10,245 nt of DNA from JAHDBG01 sp963922685. Lineage in GTDB: Bacteria; Pseudomonadota; Gammaproteobacteria; Chromatiales; Chromatiaceae. The notes below the pieces were generated by a model, which searched no databases, was not told the origin of the DNA, and saw only the letters and a program-made list of their open reading frames with translations. The translations under genes were made by a program, and so were the position numbers. Positions 1 to 7,578 of the stretch are shown piece by piece (position 1 is the first letter of the stretch; each line of letters opens with the position of its first letter). Location of the stretch: NCBI GenBank assembly GCA_963922685.1, contig CAWUJM010000054.1, positions 1 through 10,245 on the forward strand, in the 5' to 3' direction.

Positions 1-163
1 AGCAGACAAACTGGAACCACAACAACGGGAGAAGATCATGAAGCTGGGTGAAGGCTTAATTGCGCACGGTTGGCAGAAAGGCAGGCAGGAAGGTGAGCAG
101 AAAGGGGTATACAAAGTCGCGGTAAATATGCTCCGGGCCGGAACAGAACCTGACTTCATTCAG
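1..163 (+). repeat. Direct repeat, copy 1 (3' part of Rpn gene)
   Basis: Bases 1-163 match bases 923-1109 almost exactly. I see two single-base differences (in ggcttaat/ggcctaat and gcaggcagg/gcagacagg) and 24 extra bases in copy 2. Similarity falls sharply after the shared ttcattcag. The repeat probably extends upstream out of the window. Confidence 0.9.
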
Positions 164-217
164 CGAGTGACAGGGCTATCCGCAACAGATATGCAAAAGC
201 TGGCAGCCAATGGCTGA
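2..217 (+). CDS. Rpn family nuclease / putative transposase, 3' end only (partial)
   Basis: Only the last 71 codons and the TGA stop are inside the window. The translation (from ADKLEPQQREKIMKLGEG to DMQKLAANG) is nearly identical to the C-terminal part of the next gene, so this is a paralogue of the Rpn/YhgA-like family (recombination-promoting nuclease, PD-(D/E)XK superfamily). The visible part has no catalytic residues. It holds the end of a helical region, a charged glycine-rich stretch (one GRQEG-like unit) and the small C-terminal domain. It differs from its neighbour by having two fewer 12-base repeat units and by a diverged last ~18 codons. Its stop lies inside the start of the next gene (8-base overlap). 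Whether the full gene is intact cannot be seen. Confidence 0.8.
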   Translation, partial: ADKLEPQQREKIMKLGEGLIAHGWQKGRQEGEQKGVYKVAVNMLRAGTEPDFIQRVTGLSATDMQKLAANG

Positions 218-1163
218 GAAACTGTCCAGCCCACACGACACCTGTTTCCAGACGCTGATGCAGCAGCCGGAAAATGCGTTATCCTTTTTTCAGCACTATC
301 TGGCACCAGACTGGCAGCAGCGGGTGGATCTGAGCACACTGACTCTGGATTCGAGCAGCAGTATCACCACTGAGTTTCAGAATTTGCACAGTGATATCCT
401 GTACCGGGTGGTATTGCGCGACTGTGCAAATCAGGATCAGATTGCGTATCTGTATACGATTGTGGAACATCAGAGTACGCCGGACAAAACGATGGCCCTG
501 CGTTTGTGGCGTTACAAGGCGAATCTGCTGATGCGGCATGTGGATGAAGCGGTATTGCCACCGATACACACCATGGTGTTTTATCATGGTCACCGCAGCC
601 CATACCCGTACAATCTGGATCTGTCACAATGTTTTGCTTCGGATGCTGATGCGCAGCATACCTTGCAGGGTGTGCCACAATTGATTGATGTGCCGCAACA
701 GCCCGATGCCGAACTGCTGTGTGCTGGTCGGGCTGGGTTAGTCAGCTATTTTTTCAAGCATGTGCGGGATAAAGATGTGCTGCCCGCTCTGATCGCGTTA
801 CCAGCAGCACTGTTGCGTCGTATCACTGATGAATCAGGTGGCCTCATGTTGCTGGAGACGCTGATCAACTATTATCAGGCACAAGCCAGTACACGGGATT
901 CGCTGCAGGCGATCCAGCAGGTAGCAGACAAACTGGAACCACAACAACGGGAGAAGATCATGAAGCTGGGTGAAGGCCTAATTGCGCACGGTTGGCAGAA
1001 AGGCAGACAGGAAGGCAGACAGGAAGGCAGACAGGAAGGTGAGCAGAAAGGGGTATACAAAGTCGCGGTAAATATGCTCCGGGCCGGAACAGAACCTGAC
1101 TTCATTCAGAAAATGACAGGGTTGTCCTCAGCAGACATGCGGGCACTGGCAGTCAATACCTGA
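210..1163 (+). CDS. Rpn family recombination-promoting nuclease / putative transposase (YhgA-like)
   Basis: This encodes 317 residues, close to the usual ~300 of YhgA-like proteins (Transposase_31 family). Family hallmarks seen: HDTCFQTLM near residue 9, SDILYRV at 61-67 with the likely metal-binding Asp62, EHQSTPDK at 86-93 with Glu86 and Gln88 of the PD-(D/E)XK core, and VFYHGHRSPYP at 123-133. A charged GRQEG repeat at 265-281 then leads into a small C-terminal domain. E. coli Rpn proteins are DNA endonucleases that raise RecA-independent recombination; that role here is inferred from family membership. The ATG overlaps the stop of the upstream paralogue by 8 bases and no strong ribosome binding site is visible, so translation may be coupled. 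The gene ends 5 bases from the convergent uvrA stop. Confidence 0.88.
   Translation: MAEKLSSPHDTCFQTLMQQPENALSFFQHYLAPDWQQRVDLSTLTLDSSSSITTEFQNLHSDILYRVVLRDCANQDQIAYLYTIVEHQSTPDKTMALRLWRYKANLLMRHVDEAVLPPIHTMVFYHGHRSPYPYNLDLSQCFASDADAQHTLQGVPQLIDVPQQPDAELLCAGRAGLVSYFFKHVRDKDVLPALIALPAALLRRITDESGGLMLLETLINYYQAQASTRDSLQAIQQVADKLEPQQREKIMKLGEGLIAHGWQKGRQEGRQEGRQEGEQKGVYKVAVNMLRAGTEPDFIQKMTGLSSADMRALAVNT
923..1109 (+). repeat. Direct repeat, copy 2 (3' part of second Rpn gene)
   Basis: This is the partner of bases 1-163, offset by 922 bases. The near identity followed by abrupt divergence over the last ~54 bases of each gene suggests recent duplication or gene conversion between the two paralogues. 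Confidence 0.9.
1002..1037 (+). repeat. 12-base tandem repeat, 3 exact units
   Basis: The unit ggcagacaggaa occurs three times exactly and is followed by the related ggtgagcagaaa. It encodes GRQE GRQE GRQE. The upstream paralogue has only one such unit (ggcaggcaggaa, 80-91). The unit is a multiple of three, so changes in copy number alter linker length without breaking the frame. Confidence 0.95.
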
Positions 1164-1168
1164 TCACT

Positions 1169-3985
1169 TTACAGCATCGGTTGCAGGAAGCGTCCTGTAT
1201 GTGAAGCAGGTTCCCGAGCGATGGTCTCCGGTGTCCCGCTGGCAATGATCTGACCGCCACCGGAGCCGCCTTCCGGACCCAAGTCGATAATCCAGTCGGC
1301 CGTCCTGATTACATCCAGGTTGTGTTCAATCACCACCAGCGTATTGCCATTGTCGCGCAGTTGGTGCAGTACGCTGAGTAGTTGTTGTACGTCGGCAAAA
1401 TGCAGCCCGGTAGTTGGTTCGTCCAGGATGTACAGGGTCTTGCCGGTATCGCGTTTAGATAATTCGCGCGACAACTTGACCCGCTGGGCCTCGCCACCGG
1501 ACAGTGTGGTGGCATTCTGTCCCAGTGTGATGTAGCTGAGACCAACGTCCATCAGGGTCTGTAGTTTGCGTTTCAGCACCGGCACTGCAGCAAAAAAGTC
1601 CAGGGCCTGTTCGACTGTCAGGCTCAGCACTTCGTGGATGTTTTTACCTTTGTAACGGATCTCCAGCGTTTCGCGATTGTAGCGCTGTCCCTGACATTGG
1701 TCGCACTGCACATACACGTCTGGCAGAAAGTGCATTTCGACCCGGATCATGCCGTCGCCACGACAGGCTTCGCAGCGTCCGCCTTTCACATTGAAGCTGA
1801 AGCGCCCCGGCGTATAGCCACGGGCACGGGCTTCCGGTACGCTGGCGAACAGGTCGCGGATCGGTGTGAACAGTCCGGTATAGGTTGCGGGGTTCGATCT
1901 CGGAGTGCGACCAATCGGGGACTGGTCGATGTCGATGACCTTATCCAGATGTTCCAGTCCACGGATCCGGTGGTAGGGCGCGACATCCTGATTCGCTTTG
2001 TTCAGGGTGTTTGCTGCCAGCGGATACAGGGTATTGTTGATCAGCGTGGATTTACCTGAGCCGGATACGCCGGTGACGCAGGTCAGCAGGCCGAGTGGCA
2101 GGATCAGATCGACCTGTTGCAGGTTGTTGCCGTGCGCACCCTGCAGGTATAGCTGGCGTTCCGGATCGCAGGGTGTGCGGGTGGCGGGTATCGCGATCTG
2201 TCGCTGGCCGCTCAGGTATTGTCCGGTGATCGAATCGGCGACCTGCATCACCTGTTCCGCATTGCCCTGCGCCACGATGCGACCACCATGCACACCGGCT
2301 CCCGGGCCGATATCGACGATATGGTCTGCCTGGCGGATCGCTTCTTCGTCATGTTCCACCACGATCACTGTGTTGCCCAGATCGCGCAGGTTATGCAGGG
2401 TCTTCAGCAGGCGGGCGTTATCCCGCTGGTGCAGCCCGATAGACGGCTCATCCAGCACATACATCACGCCGACCAGTCCGGCACCGATCTGGCTGGCGAG
2501 CCGGATGCGTTGTGCTTCGCCGCCGGAGAGGGTATCCGCACTGCGTTCCAGCGACAGATAATTCAGGCCGACATCGACCAGAAAATGCAGTCGTTCGCGG
2601 ATTTCTTTGACAATCTTTGCCGCAATCTCGCCTTTCTGTCCGGGTAGTGTGAGCTGGTTGAAAAAGGCGAGGGTGTCTTCTATGGAGCGGGCAGTCAGGG
2701 CGGGCAGGTTGTGTTCTGCCACGAACACATGTCGCGCAGTCGGGTTCAGGCGGGTGCCCTGGCAGGCTGGGCAGGGCTGGCTGGACAGGTAACGTGCCAG
2801 ATCGTCGCGTACCAGATTGGAGTCGGTCTCGCGATAGCGTCGGCGCAGGTTGTTCAGGATGCCTTCAAAGGGTCGGTCTTTGCGCAGGGTGGAGCCGCGT
2901 TCGGTCACATGGGTGAAGCTGATGTCTTCGTCACCACTACCATTCAGGATCCAGTCCTGTTCTTCGGGTGAGAGTTTCACCCAGGGTGTGTTCAGGTCGA
3001 AGCCATAATGCGCTGCAACTGCACTGAGCATCTTATAGTAATAACTGCTGCGCTTGTCCCAGCCTCTGATCGCACCCTGTGCCAGAGACAGGGTGATGTC
3101 TGTGATGACCTTGTTCGGATCAAAAAAATGTTCCTGTCCCAGCCCGTCGCAGGTGGTGCAGGCCCCCAGCGGGTTGTTGAAAGAAAACAGGCGCGGTTCC
3201 AGTGCTTCAATACTGTAGCCGCACTCGGTGCATGCAAAATTGGCAGAAAAGACCAGTTCTGCCTGGCTGTTATCCATCCAGGCGATGCGTACCACACCAT
3301 TGGCCAGGTGCAGGGCTGTTTCAAATGATTCAGTCAGGCGTAAACGCAGGTCATCACGTACCTTAAACCGGTCAATGACAACCTCAATCGTGTGCTTTTT
3401 GCGCAGGGCGAGGGTCGGCGGCTGATCCAGTTCACAGATTTCGCCATCAATCCGGGCGCGGATATAGCCCTGAGCATATAACTCAGCCAGCAGTTTCTGA
3501 TATTCGCCCTTGCGCTCACTGACGACCGGCGCAAGCAGCATCAGGCGGTAGCCAGCTGGCAAGGCTAGTACCTGATCCACCATCTGGCTGACGGTCTGTG
3601 CCTCCAGCGTACCGCCATGCTGCGGGCAGGCGGGGGTGCCGACCCGGGCAAACAGCAGGCGCAGATAGTCGTAGATCTCGGTGATGGTGCCGACTGTGGA
3701 GCGCGGGTTATGGCTGGTGGTCTTCTGTTCGATAGAGATGGCGGGTGACAGGCCTTCGATATGGTCGACTTCCGGCTTGTCCATCACTGACAGAAACTGG
3801 CGGGCGTATGCCGACAGTGATTCGACATAGCGGCGCTGGCCTTCGGCATACAAGGTGTCGAACGCGAGCGATGACTTGCCGGAGCCGGACAGCCCGGTGA
3901 TCACGATTAGTCGGTCACGTGGCAGTTCCAGCGTGATGTTACGCAGGTTGTGGGTGCGTGCCCCGCGAATCAGAATCTTATCCAT
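1169..3985 (-). CDS. uvrA: UvrABC system protein A (excision nuclease ATPase subunit)
   Basis: UvrA recognises DNA damage and loads UvrB in nucleotide excision repair; it works as a cytoplasmic dimer. The protein has 938 residues (E. coli 940) and both ABC modules are complete: Walker A GLSGSGKSS at 31-39, signature LSGGEAQR at 486-493 and LDEPS at 511-515; second Walker A GVSGSGKST at 639-647, LSGGEAQR at 828-835 and LDEPTTG at 854-860. Zinc-binding cysteine pairs lie at C252/C255 with C276/C279, and at C738/C741 with C761/C764. CPAC at 405-408 is the usual middle pair. The frame is open further upstream, but MDKILIRGARTHNL is the conserved N-terminus and its ATG overlaps the coaX stop by one base (TGATG), so that start was chosen. 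No separate LexA-type operator can be seen because the upstream DNA is coaX coding sequence. Confidence 0.98.
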   Translation of the reverse strand: MDKILIRGARTHNLRNITLELPRDRLIVITGLSGSGKSSLAFDTLYAEGQRRYVESLSAYARQFLSVMDKPEVDHIEGLSPAISIEQKTTSHNPRSTVGTITEIYDYLRLLFARVGTPACPQHGGTLEAQTVSQMVDQVLALPAGYRLMLLAPVVSERKGEYQKLLAELYAQGYIRARIDGEICELDQPPTLALRKKHTIEVVIDRFKVRDDLRLRLTESFETALHLANGVVRIAWMDNSQAELVFSANFACTECGYSIEALEPRLFSFNNPLGACTTCDGLGQEHFFDPNKVITDITLSLAQGAIRGWDKRSSYYYKMLSAVAAHYGFDLNTPWVKLSPEEQDWILNGSGDEDISFTHVTERGSTLRKDRPFEGILNNLRRRYRETDSNLVRDDLARYLSSQPCPACQGTRLNPTARHVFVAEHNLPALTARSIEDTLAFFNQLTLPGQKGEIAAKIVKEIRERLHFLVDVGLNYLSLERSADTLSGGEAQRIRLASQIGAGLVGVMYVLDEPSIGLHQRDNARLLKTLHNLRDLGNTVIVVEHDEEAIRQADHIVDIGPGAGVHGGRIVAQGNAEQVMQVADSITGQYLSGQRQIAIPATRTPCDPERQLYLQGAHGNNLQQVDLILPLGLLTCVTGVSGSGKSTLINNTLYPLAANTLNKANQDVAPYHRIRGLEHLDKVIDIDQSPIGRTPRSNPATYTGLFTPIRDLFASVPEARARGYTPGRFSFNVKGGRCEACRGDGMIRVEMHFLPDVYVQCDQCQGQRYNRETLEIRYKGKNIHEVLSLTVEQALDFFAAVPVLKRKLQTLMDVGLSYITLGQNATTLSGGEAQRVKLSRELSKRDTGKTLYILDEPTTGLHFADVQQLLSVLHQLRDNGNTLVVIEHNLDVIRTADWIIDLGPEGGSGGGQIIASGTPETIAREPASHTGRFLQPML

Positions 3986-4731
3986 CAAGCAGTCGCCAGG
4001 GCTTCCAGTTGTGCGACCCGGATCAGGCCATGTAAGACCAGATCGTCCAGGCAGGTAGCGGTAATCTGCAGATAAGGCAGCAGGCTCCTGCCATGGCCAC
4101 CGCTCAGACACAGAGAGGTGGTATCCGGCAGGGTCTGCATCATCTGGTGGATCAGACTGGCGATTGCCTGCTGGCCACCTTGTGCAATCGCACAACCGGT
4201 ATCCTGTGCCAGGTGCGGTTCGGTTCGGTTCGGGGTGGTATCGGTGATTCCGGTCTGTTGTTGCAGAACAGTACGCATCAGAGACAGGCCGGGCAGAATA
4301 TAGCCACCCTGATGGGTGCCGCTGGCATCCACCACATCCAGTGTGATGGCAGTCCCATAGTCAACCACCACAAAGGGTGGACTGACCTGCTGGCGACATG
4401 CGAGCATCGCCAGCCAGCGATCAATACCCAGCTGATCACGGGCATAGCAGGTTGGCAGATAGGTGCCGTGTGTCGCCAGACTGACCCGATGCACCGGGAC
4501 CTGCCAGGTCTTCTGCAGCAGGGCAGCGTGTGCATCCTGACGGTGCGCCGGGCTGACATCCGAGATCCAGATTGCATCCGGTGCAGATGGTACAGAGGTC
4601 AGCAGGGACGACAGTGTGGTGGCCTGCAGACGCTGGTGTTGTCCGTCAATATCCCGGATCGCCTTGATACGACTGTTACCGATATCAATATAGATACCGG
4701 CCGTTTCACACCCCCGGTGCATGACTGACAT
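3985..4731 (-). CDS. coaX: Type III pantothenate kinase
   Basis: CoaX phosphorylates pantothenate with ATP, the first step of coenzyme A synthesis, in the cytoplasm. The 248-residue length fits the family (~250). Seen motifs: N-terminal phosphate loop DIGNSRIK at 16-23 (usual DxGNTxxK), GIDR at 102-105, VDYGTAIT at 123-130, GGYILPG at 142-148 and the late glycine motif SGGHG at 210-214. The start is the ATG one base after the glnS stop. An ATG three codons later is possible, and neither has a strong ribosome binding site, so coupling to glnS is likely. The stop shares one base with the uvrA start. The DIGNS loop has Ser where many relatives have Thr, a conservative change. Confidence 0.93.
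   Translation of the reverse strand: MSVMHRGCETAGIYIDIGNSRIKAIRDIDGQHQRLQATTLSSLLTSVPSAPDAIWISDVSPAHRQDAHAALLQKTWQVPVHRVSLATHGTYLPTCYARDQLGIDRWLAMLACRQQVSPPFVVVDYGTAITLDVVDASGTHQGGYILPGLSLMRTVLQQQTGITDTTPNRTEPHLAQDTGCAIAQGGQQAIASLIHQMMQTLPDTTSLCLSGGHGRSLLPYLQITATCLDDLVLHGLIRVAQLEALATA
4216..4233 (+). repeat. Pentanucleotide repeat (cggtt, 3.6 units) inside coaX
   Basis: Three exact cggtt units followed by cgg lie in the coaX coding region. They encode the opposite-strand PNRTEP stretch near residues 167-172, a likely surface loop. A gain or loss of one unit would shift the coaX frame. Confidence 0.85.
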
Positions 4732-4732
4732 A

Positions 4733-6385
4733 TTATTGATTCTGCCAGGTATCGCGCAGGCTGACGATCCGGTTGTACACTGGTCTGCCGCTCGCAGTGT
4801 CTGTCATATCCCGGCAGAAATAACCCTCGCGCTCAAACTGATAAGGGATTGTGACCTCCGCCTGTGCCAGGTTGGCCTCCAGAACAGAATCCCGTCTGAT
4901 CTGCATGGAATCTGGATTCAGATCAGTGATCAGGTCTTGTTTTCTGCCGGGTTCCGGCACCTGAAACAACCGGTCGTACAGACGGACTTCGGCCTGCACA
5001 GCCGCTGCGGCAGCAACCCACTGAATCACGCCGCGTACCTTACGTCCCTGCGGATTCCTGCCCAGCGTAGCGGAGTCGTAGCTGCCGTGTAGTTCGACAA
5101 TCTGGCCTGTGTCGTCCCGGATGATCTGATCTGCACGGATCACATACGCATGGCGTAGCCGAACCTCGCCTCCGAGTACCAGACGCTTGTATTTTTTATT
5201 CGCTGTCTCGCGGAAATCTGCCTGGTCTATATAGATCTCACGGCTGAAGGTCAGGGTACGTTCGCCCAGATCGTCCCGTTTCGGATGGTTCGGTGCGGTC
5301 AGCGTCTCAGTCTGATCTGCCGGATAGTTGGTAATCACTACCTTCAGCGGATTCAGCACGGCCATCCGTCTGGGAGCGGTCTGGTCCAGTTCATCGCGTA
5401 CGGCACTTTCCAGCATCGCCATCTCGACCAGACTATCTGTTCGGGTAACCCCGATCCGGTGACAGAACTCACGGATGGCACTGGCCGGATAGCCGCGCCG
5501 GCGTAGTCCGGCCAGGGTCGGCAGGCGTGGATCATCCCAGCCGTCCACATGACCTTCCGTGACCAGGCGGGTCAGTTTGCGCTTGCTCAGTACCGTATAG
5601 CTCAGGTTCAGGCGGGCAAACTCAATCTGTTGCGGGCGCGGATCAAAGTCGAGGTTGTGCAGAATCCAGTCGTACAGCGGACGATGGTCAGCAAATTCAA
5701 GCGTGCACAGAGAATGGGTGATGCCTTCCAGTGCATCTGAGATCGGATGAGTATAGTCATATAACGGATAGATGCACCAGGCCGCCCCAGTCTGGTGGTG
5801 TGCCAGGCCGTGCCGGATACGGTACAGGGTCGGGTCGCGTAAATTGATATTGGGCGCGGCCATATCAATCTTTGCGCGCAGGGTGCGGCTGCCGTCAGCA
5901 TATTCTCCGGCGCGCATCCGGGCGAACAGATCCAGATTATCCGCGATGCTACGGTTGCGATACGGGCTGTCTGTACCGGGTTCGGTCAGACTGCCGCGAT
6001 GTGCCCGTACCTGTTCGGCACTCAGATCGCACACATAGGCCCGGCCACGTCGGATCAGCTGAACTGCATAGTCATACAGTGCGGTGAAATAGTCTGAGGC
6101 AAAGTGTTGTTCGTGCCAGGTATAGCCCAGCCAGCGCACATCCTGTTGGATTGCGGCGACATAGGTCGCGTCTTCTCTTGCCGGATTGGTATCGTCGAAC
6201 CGCAGGTTGGTGCGACCGGCATAGTCCTGCCCGATGCCGAAATTGAGCACGATTGACTTGGCATGTCCCAGATGCAGATAGCCGTTCGGTTCCGGCGGAA
6301 AGCGGGTATGGATCTGCTGATGTTTCCCACTCGCCAGATCCTGCTCTATCTGCTGGCGGATAAAGTGGTGCTGAGCCTCACTCAT
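4733..6385 (-). CDS. glnS: Glutaminyl-tRNA synthetase
   Basis: GlnRS charges tRNA-Gln with glutamine using ATP; it is a cytoplasmic class I synthetase. The 550 residues compare with 554 in E. coli. The catalytic core shows PPEPNG at 30-35 followed by the HIGH-type motif HLGH at 38-41, and the KMSKS-type loop VLSKRKL at 265-271. GWDDPRLPTLAGLRRRGYP then begins the helical region, and the C-terminal beta-barrel anticodon domain ends in RDTWQNQ, close to the E. coli ending. The PNG signature and LCTLEFADHRPLYDW support GlnRS over GluRS. The ATG overlaps the upstream stop by 4 bases (ATGA), and AGGA at 6395-6398, inside the upstream gene, lies 9 bases before it. coaX follows after one base. Confidence 0.97.
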   Translation of the reverse strand: MSEAQHHFIRQQIEQDLASGKHQQIHTRFPPEPNGYLHLGHAKSIVLNFGIGQDYAGRTNLRFDDTNPAREDATYVAAIQQDVRWLGYTWHEQHFASDYFTALYDYAVQLIRRGRAYVCDLSAEQVRAHRGSLTEPGTDSPYRNRSIADNLDLFARMRAGEYADGSRTLRAKIDMAAPNINLRDPTLYRIRHGLAHHQTGAAWCIYPLYDYTHPISDALEGITHSLCTLEFADHRPLYDWILHNLDFDPRPQQIEFARLNLSYTVLSKRKLTRLVTEGHVDGWDDPRLPTLAGLRRRGYPASAIREFCHRIGVTRTDSLVEMAMLESAVRDELDQTAPRRMAVLNPLKVVITNYPADQTETLTAPNHPKRDDLGERTLTFSREIYIDQADFRETANKKYKRLVLGGEVRLRHAYVIRADQIIRDDTGQIVELHGSYDSATLGRNPQGRKVRGVIQWVAAAAAVQAEVRLYDRLFQVPEPGRKQDLITDLNPDSMQIRRDSVLEANLAQAEVTIPYQFEREGYFCRDMTDTASGRPVYNRIVSLRDTWQNQ

Positions 6386-7578
6386 GTGTCGGATTCCTGC
6401 AGATGGTCAATGTCTGTTGTCGTGTGTACATCCGGTCTTGTAACGTGCACCCGGAACAGGTTTCCGGTGCGGTCATCTGTCAGCTTAATTGATGGATAGG
6501 CCCGAAAGGCACGTAGCAGGCCGCTACCCAGACCACGATACGGGAGCAGCTTAGCTGCAAAAGAGGCCAGGATCGGGTTCCGTATATTCGAGTTTCCGGC
6601 CTTGATATTGGCAATCGTCAGGTTATTGGGCAGATGTCCCGGACTTACGATTTCAACCCGGTTGGCAAAGACCATCACCCGGATGGTGGCACTGATAAAA
6701 TAATCTCGGTGAATGAGGGCATTGGCGATCAGTTCTTCCCAGACAATACGGGGCACCTCTGGTGTACCCGTCGTATTGATCCCACTGTCTCCCTGTACAG
6801 CACGGGTGTTGGCACTGATGAATCCCAGAGTCTGCTGAAACACATCCGCTAATCTGCCGCTGATATCGCGGCTATCAATATAACGCTCATCCTCAATAGC
6901 ATTGCCGACAAAGGCCACAGCCTTCACCATGAACGCAGGCAGAGCGAACTGTGGTGTCCGGCAGAACAATAATGCACCGGCGATATTAAGCTGCCCCTGA
7001 ATCATTAGATTCAGGTTGCTCAGTAGCTGCGGCAGGGGTTGTTCCTGCTCAGCAACCGGTGTTCCGAATTGCTGCCGGAAAAAGTCGTCCAGATAATCTG
7101 TGTCCACATCACCAGCATTCAGCCCTGCGACCGGAGTGCTGTCAGCATGTACCAGACCGGCCTGCTGGAACAGGCGCTGGAGTTCTTCCCGCGAGGTGGC
7201 ACGTCGCTTATCGGCACCACACTTCACCCAGATAACGCCGTTTTTATCCAAGTAAGGCTTACTGACACCTGCACTGACTGAAACCACTAACACCGTGCCC
7301 GCAGGGTGCGGCACATTTTCGGTAACCGGGTTCACCGCCGGACGCACATTCCGCGCAGAGGCATTGCTGATCAGCTGGTTCAGGCGGGCGACATCCGCAC
7401 CGGACAGGCCCCGCACAGAACCATCATCGTACACGCCGATAAAGATACGACCACCGGATCCATTACAGAAGGCGGCTATTTCACCTGCCAGACTGTCAGC
7501 GTTGGTGATGTCTGCCTTAAACTGATGCTGACTATCTTCACCCCGACTGAGGATTTCAATCAGTTCTGTGGCTTCCAC
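6382..7578 (-). CDS. ATP-binding protein with AlbA_2 (Schlafen-like) and HATPase domains
   Basis: This encodes 398 residues. The N-terminal AlbA_2 (DUF4325/Schlafen AlbA) domain spans about 10-135, with E14...QFK at 19-21 and FCNGSGGRIFIGVYDDG at 37-53. The C-terminal part carries a GHKL-type ATPase fold as in COG2865 proteins: EELIANALIHRDY at 281-293 (N-box), SPGHLP at 312-317 and the glycine-rich GLGSG at 349-353. Such proteins are often called transcriptional regulators or putative helicases, but their substrate is not known and some occur with defence genes. The start is a GTG that overlaps the end of the trlF remnant by 19 bases, with GAGG about 10 bases upstream. The reading frame appears intact, unlike its neighbour. 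Its stop overlaps the glnS start by 4 bases. A joint function with TrlF is inferred only from the overlap. Confidence 0.85.
   Translation of the reverse strand: MEATELIEILSRGEDSQHQFKADITNADSLAGEIAAFCNGSGGRIFIGVYDDGSVRGLSGADVARLNQLISNASARNVRPAVNPVTENVPHPAGTVLVVSVSAGVSKPYLDKNGVIWVKCGADKRRATSREELQRLFQQAGLVHADSTPVAGLNAGDVDTDYLDDFFRQQFGTPVAEQEQPLPQLLSNLNLMIQGQLNIAGALLFCRTPQFALPAFMVKAVAFVGNAIEDERYIDSRDISGRLADVFQQTLGFISANTRAVQGDSGINTTGTPEVPRIVWEELIANALIHRDYFISATIRVMVFANRVEIVSPGHLPNNLTIANIKAGNSNIRNPILASFAAKLLPYRGLGSGLLRAFRAYPSIKLTDDRTGNLFRVHVTRPDVHTTTDIDHLQESDT
6395..6398 (-). promoter_or_regulatory. Ribosome binding site of glnS inside the upstream gene
   Basis: AGGA on the - strand is 9 bases before the glnS ATG and lies within the last codons of the AlbA_2 gene. 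Together with the 4-base overlap it supports the glnS start and translational coupling. Confidence 0.6.

Noticed and set aside
1184..1197. Small inverted repeat caggaagcgtcctg after the Rpn gene
   Set aside because: The 5-base stem has no T run and lies inside the uvrA end; too weak for a terminator.
1998..2561. 187-codon open frame on the + strand opposite uvrA
   Set aside because: It is antisense to strongly conserved uvrA sequence, is rich in Ser/Arg/Cys and has no family motifs: a shadow frame.
3986..4195. N-terminal extension of uvrA by 70 codons
   Set aside because: It overlaps coaX in another frame, shows no UvrA similarity, and the conserved start MDKILIRGARTHNL lies at 3985.
4093..4728. 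211-codon open frame on the + strand opposite coaX
   Set aside because: The coaX motifs on the other strand explain the coding signal; this one has no recognisable domain.
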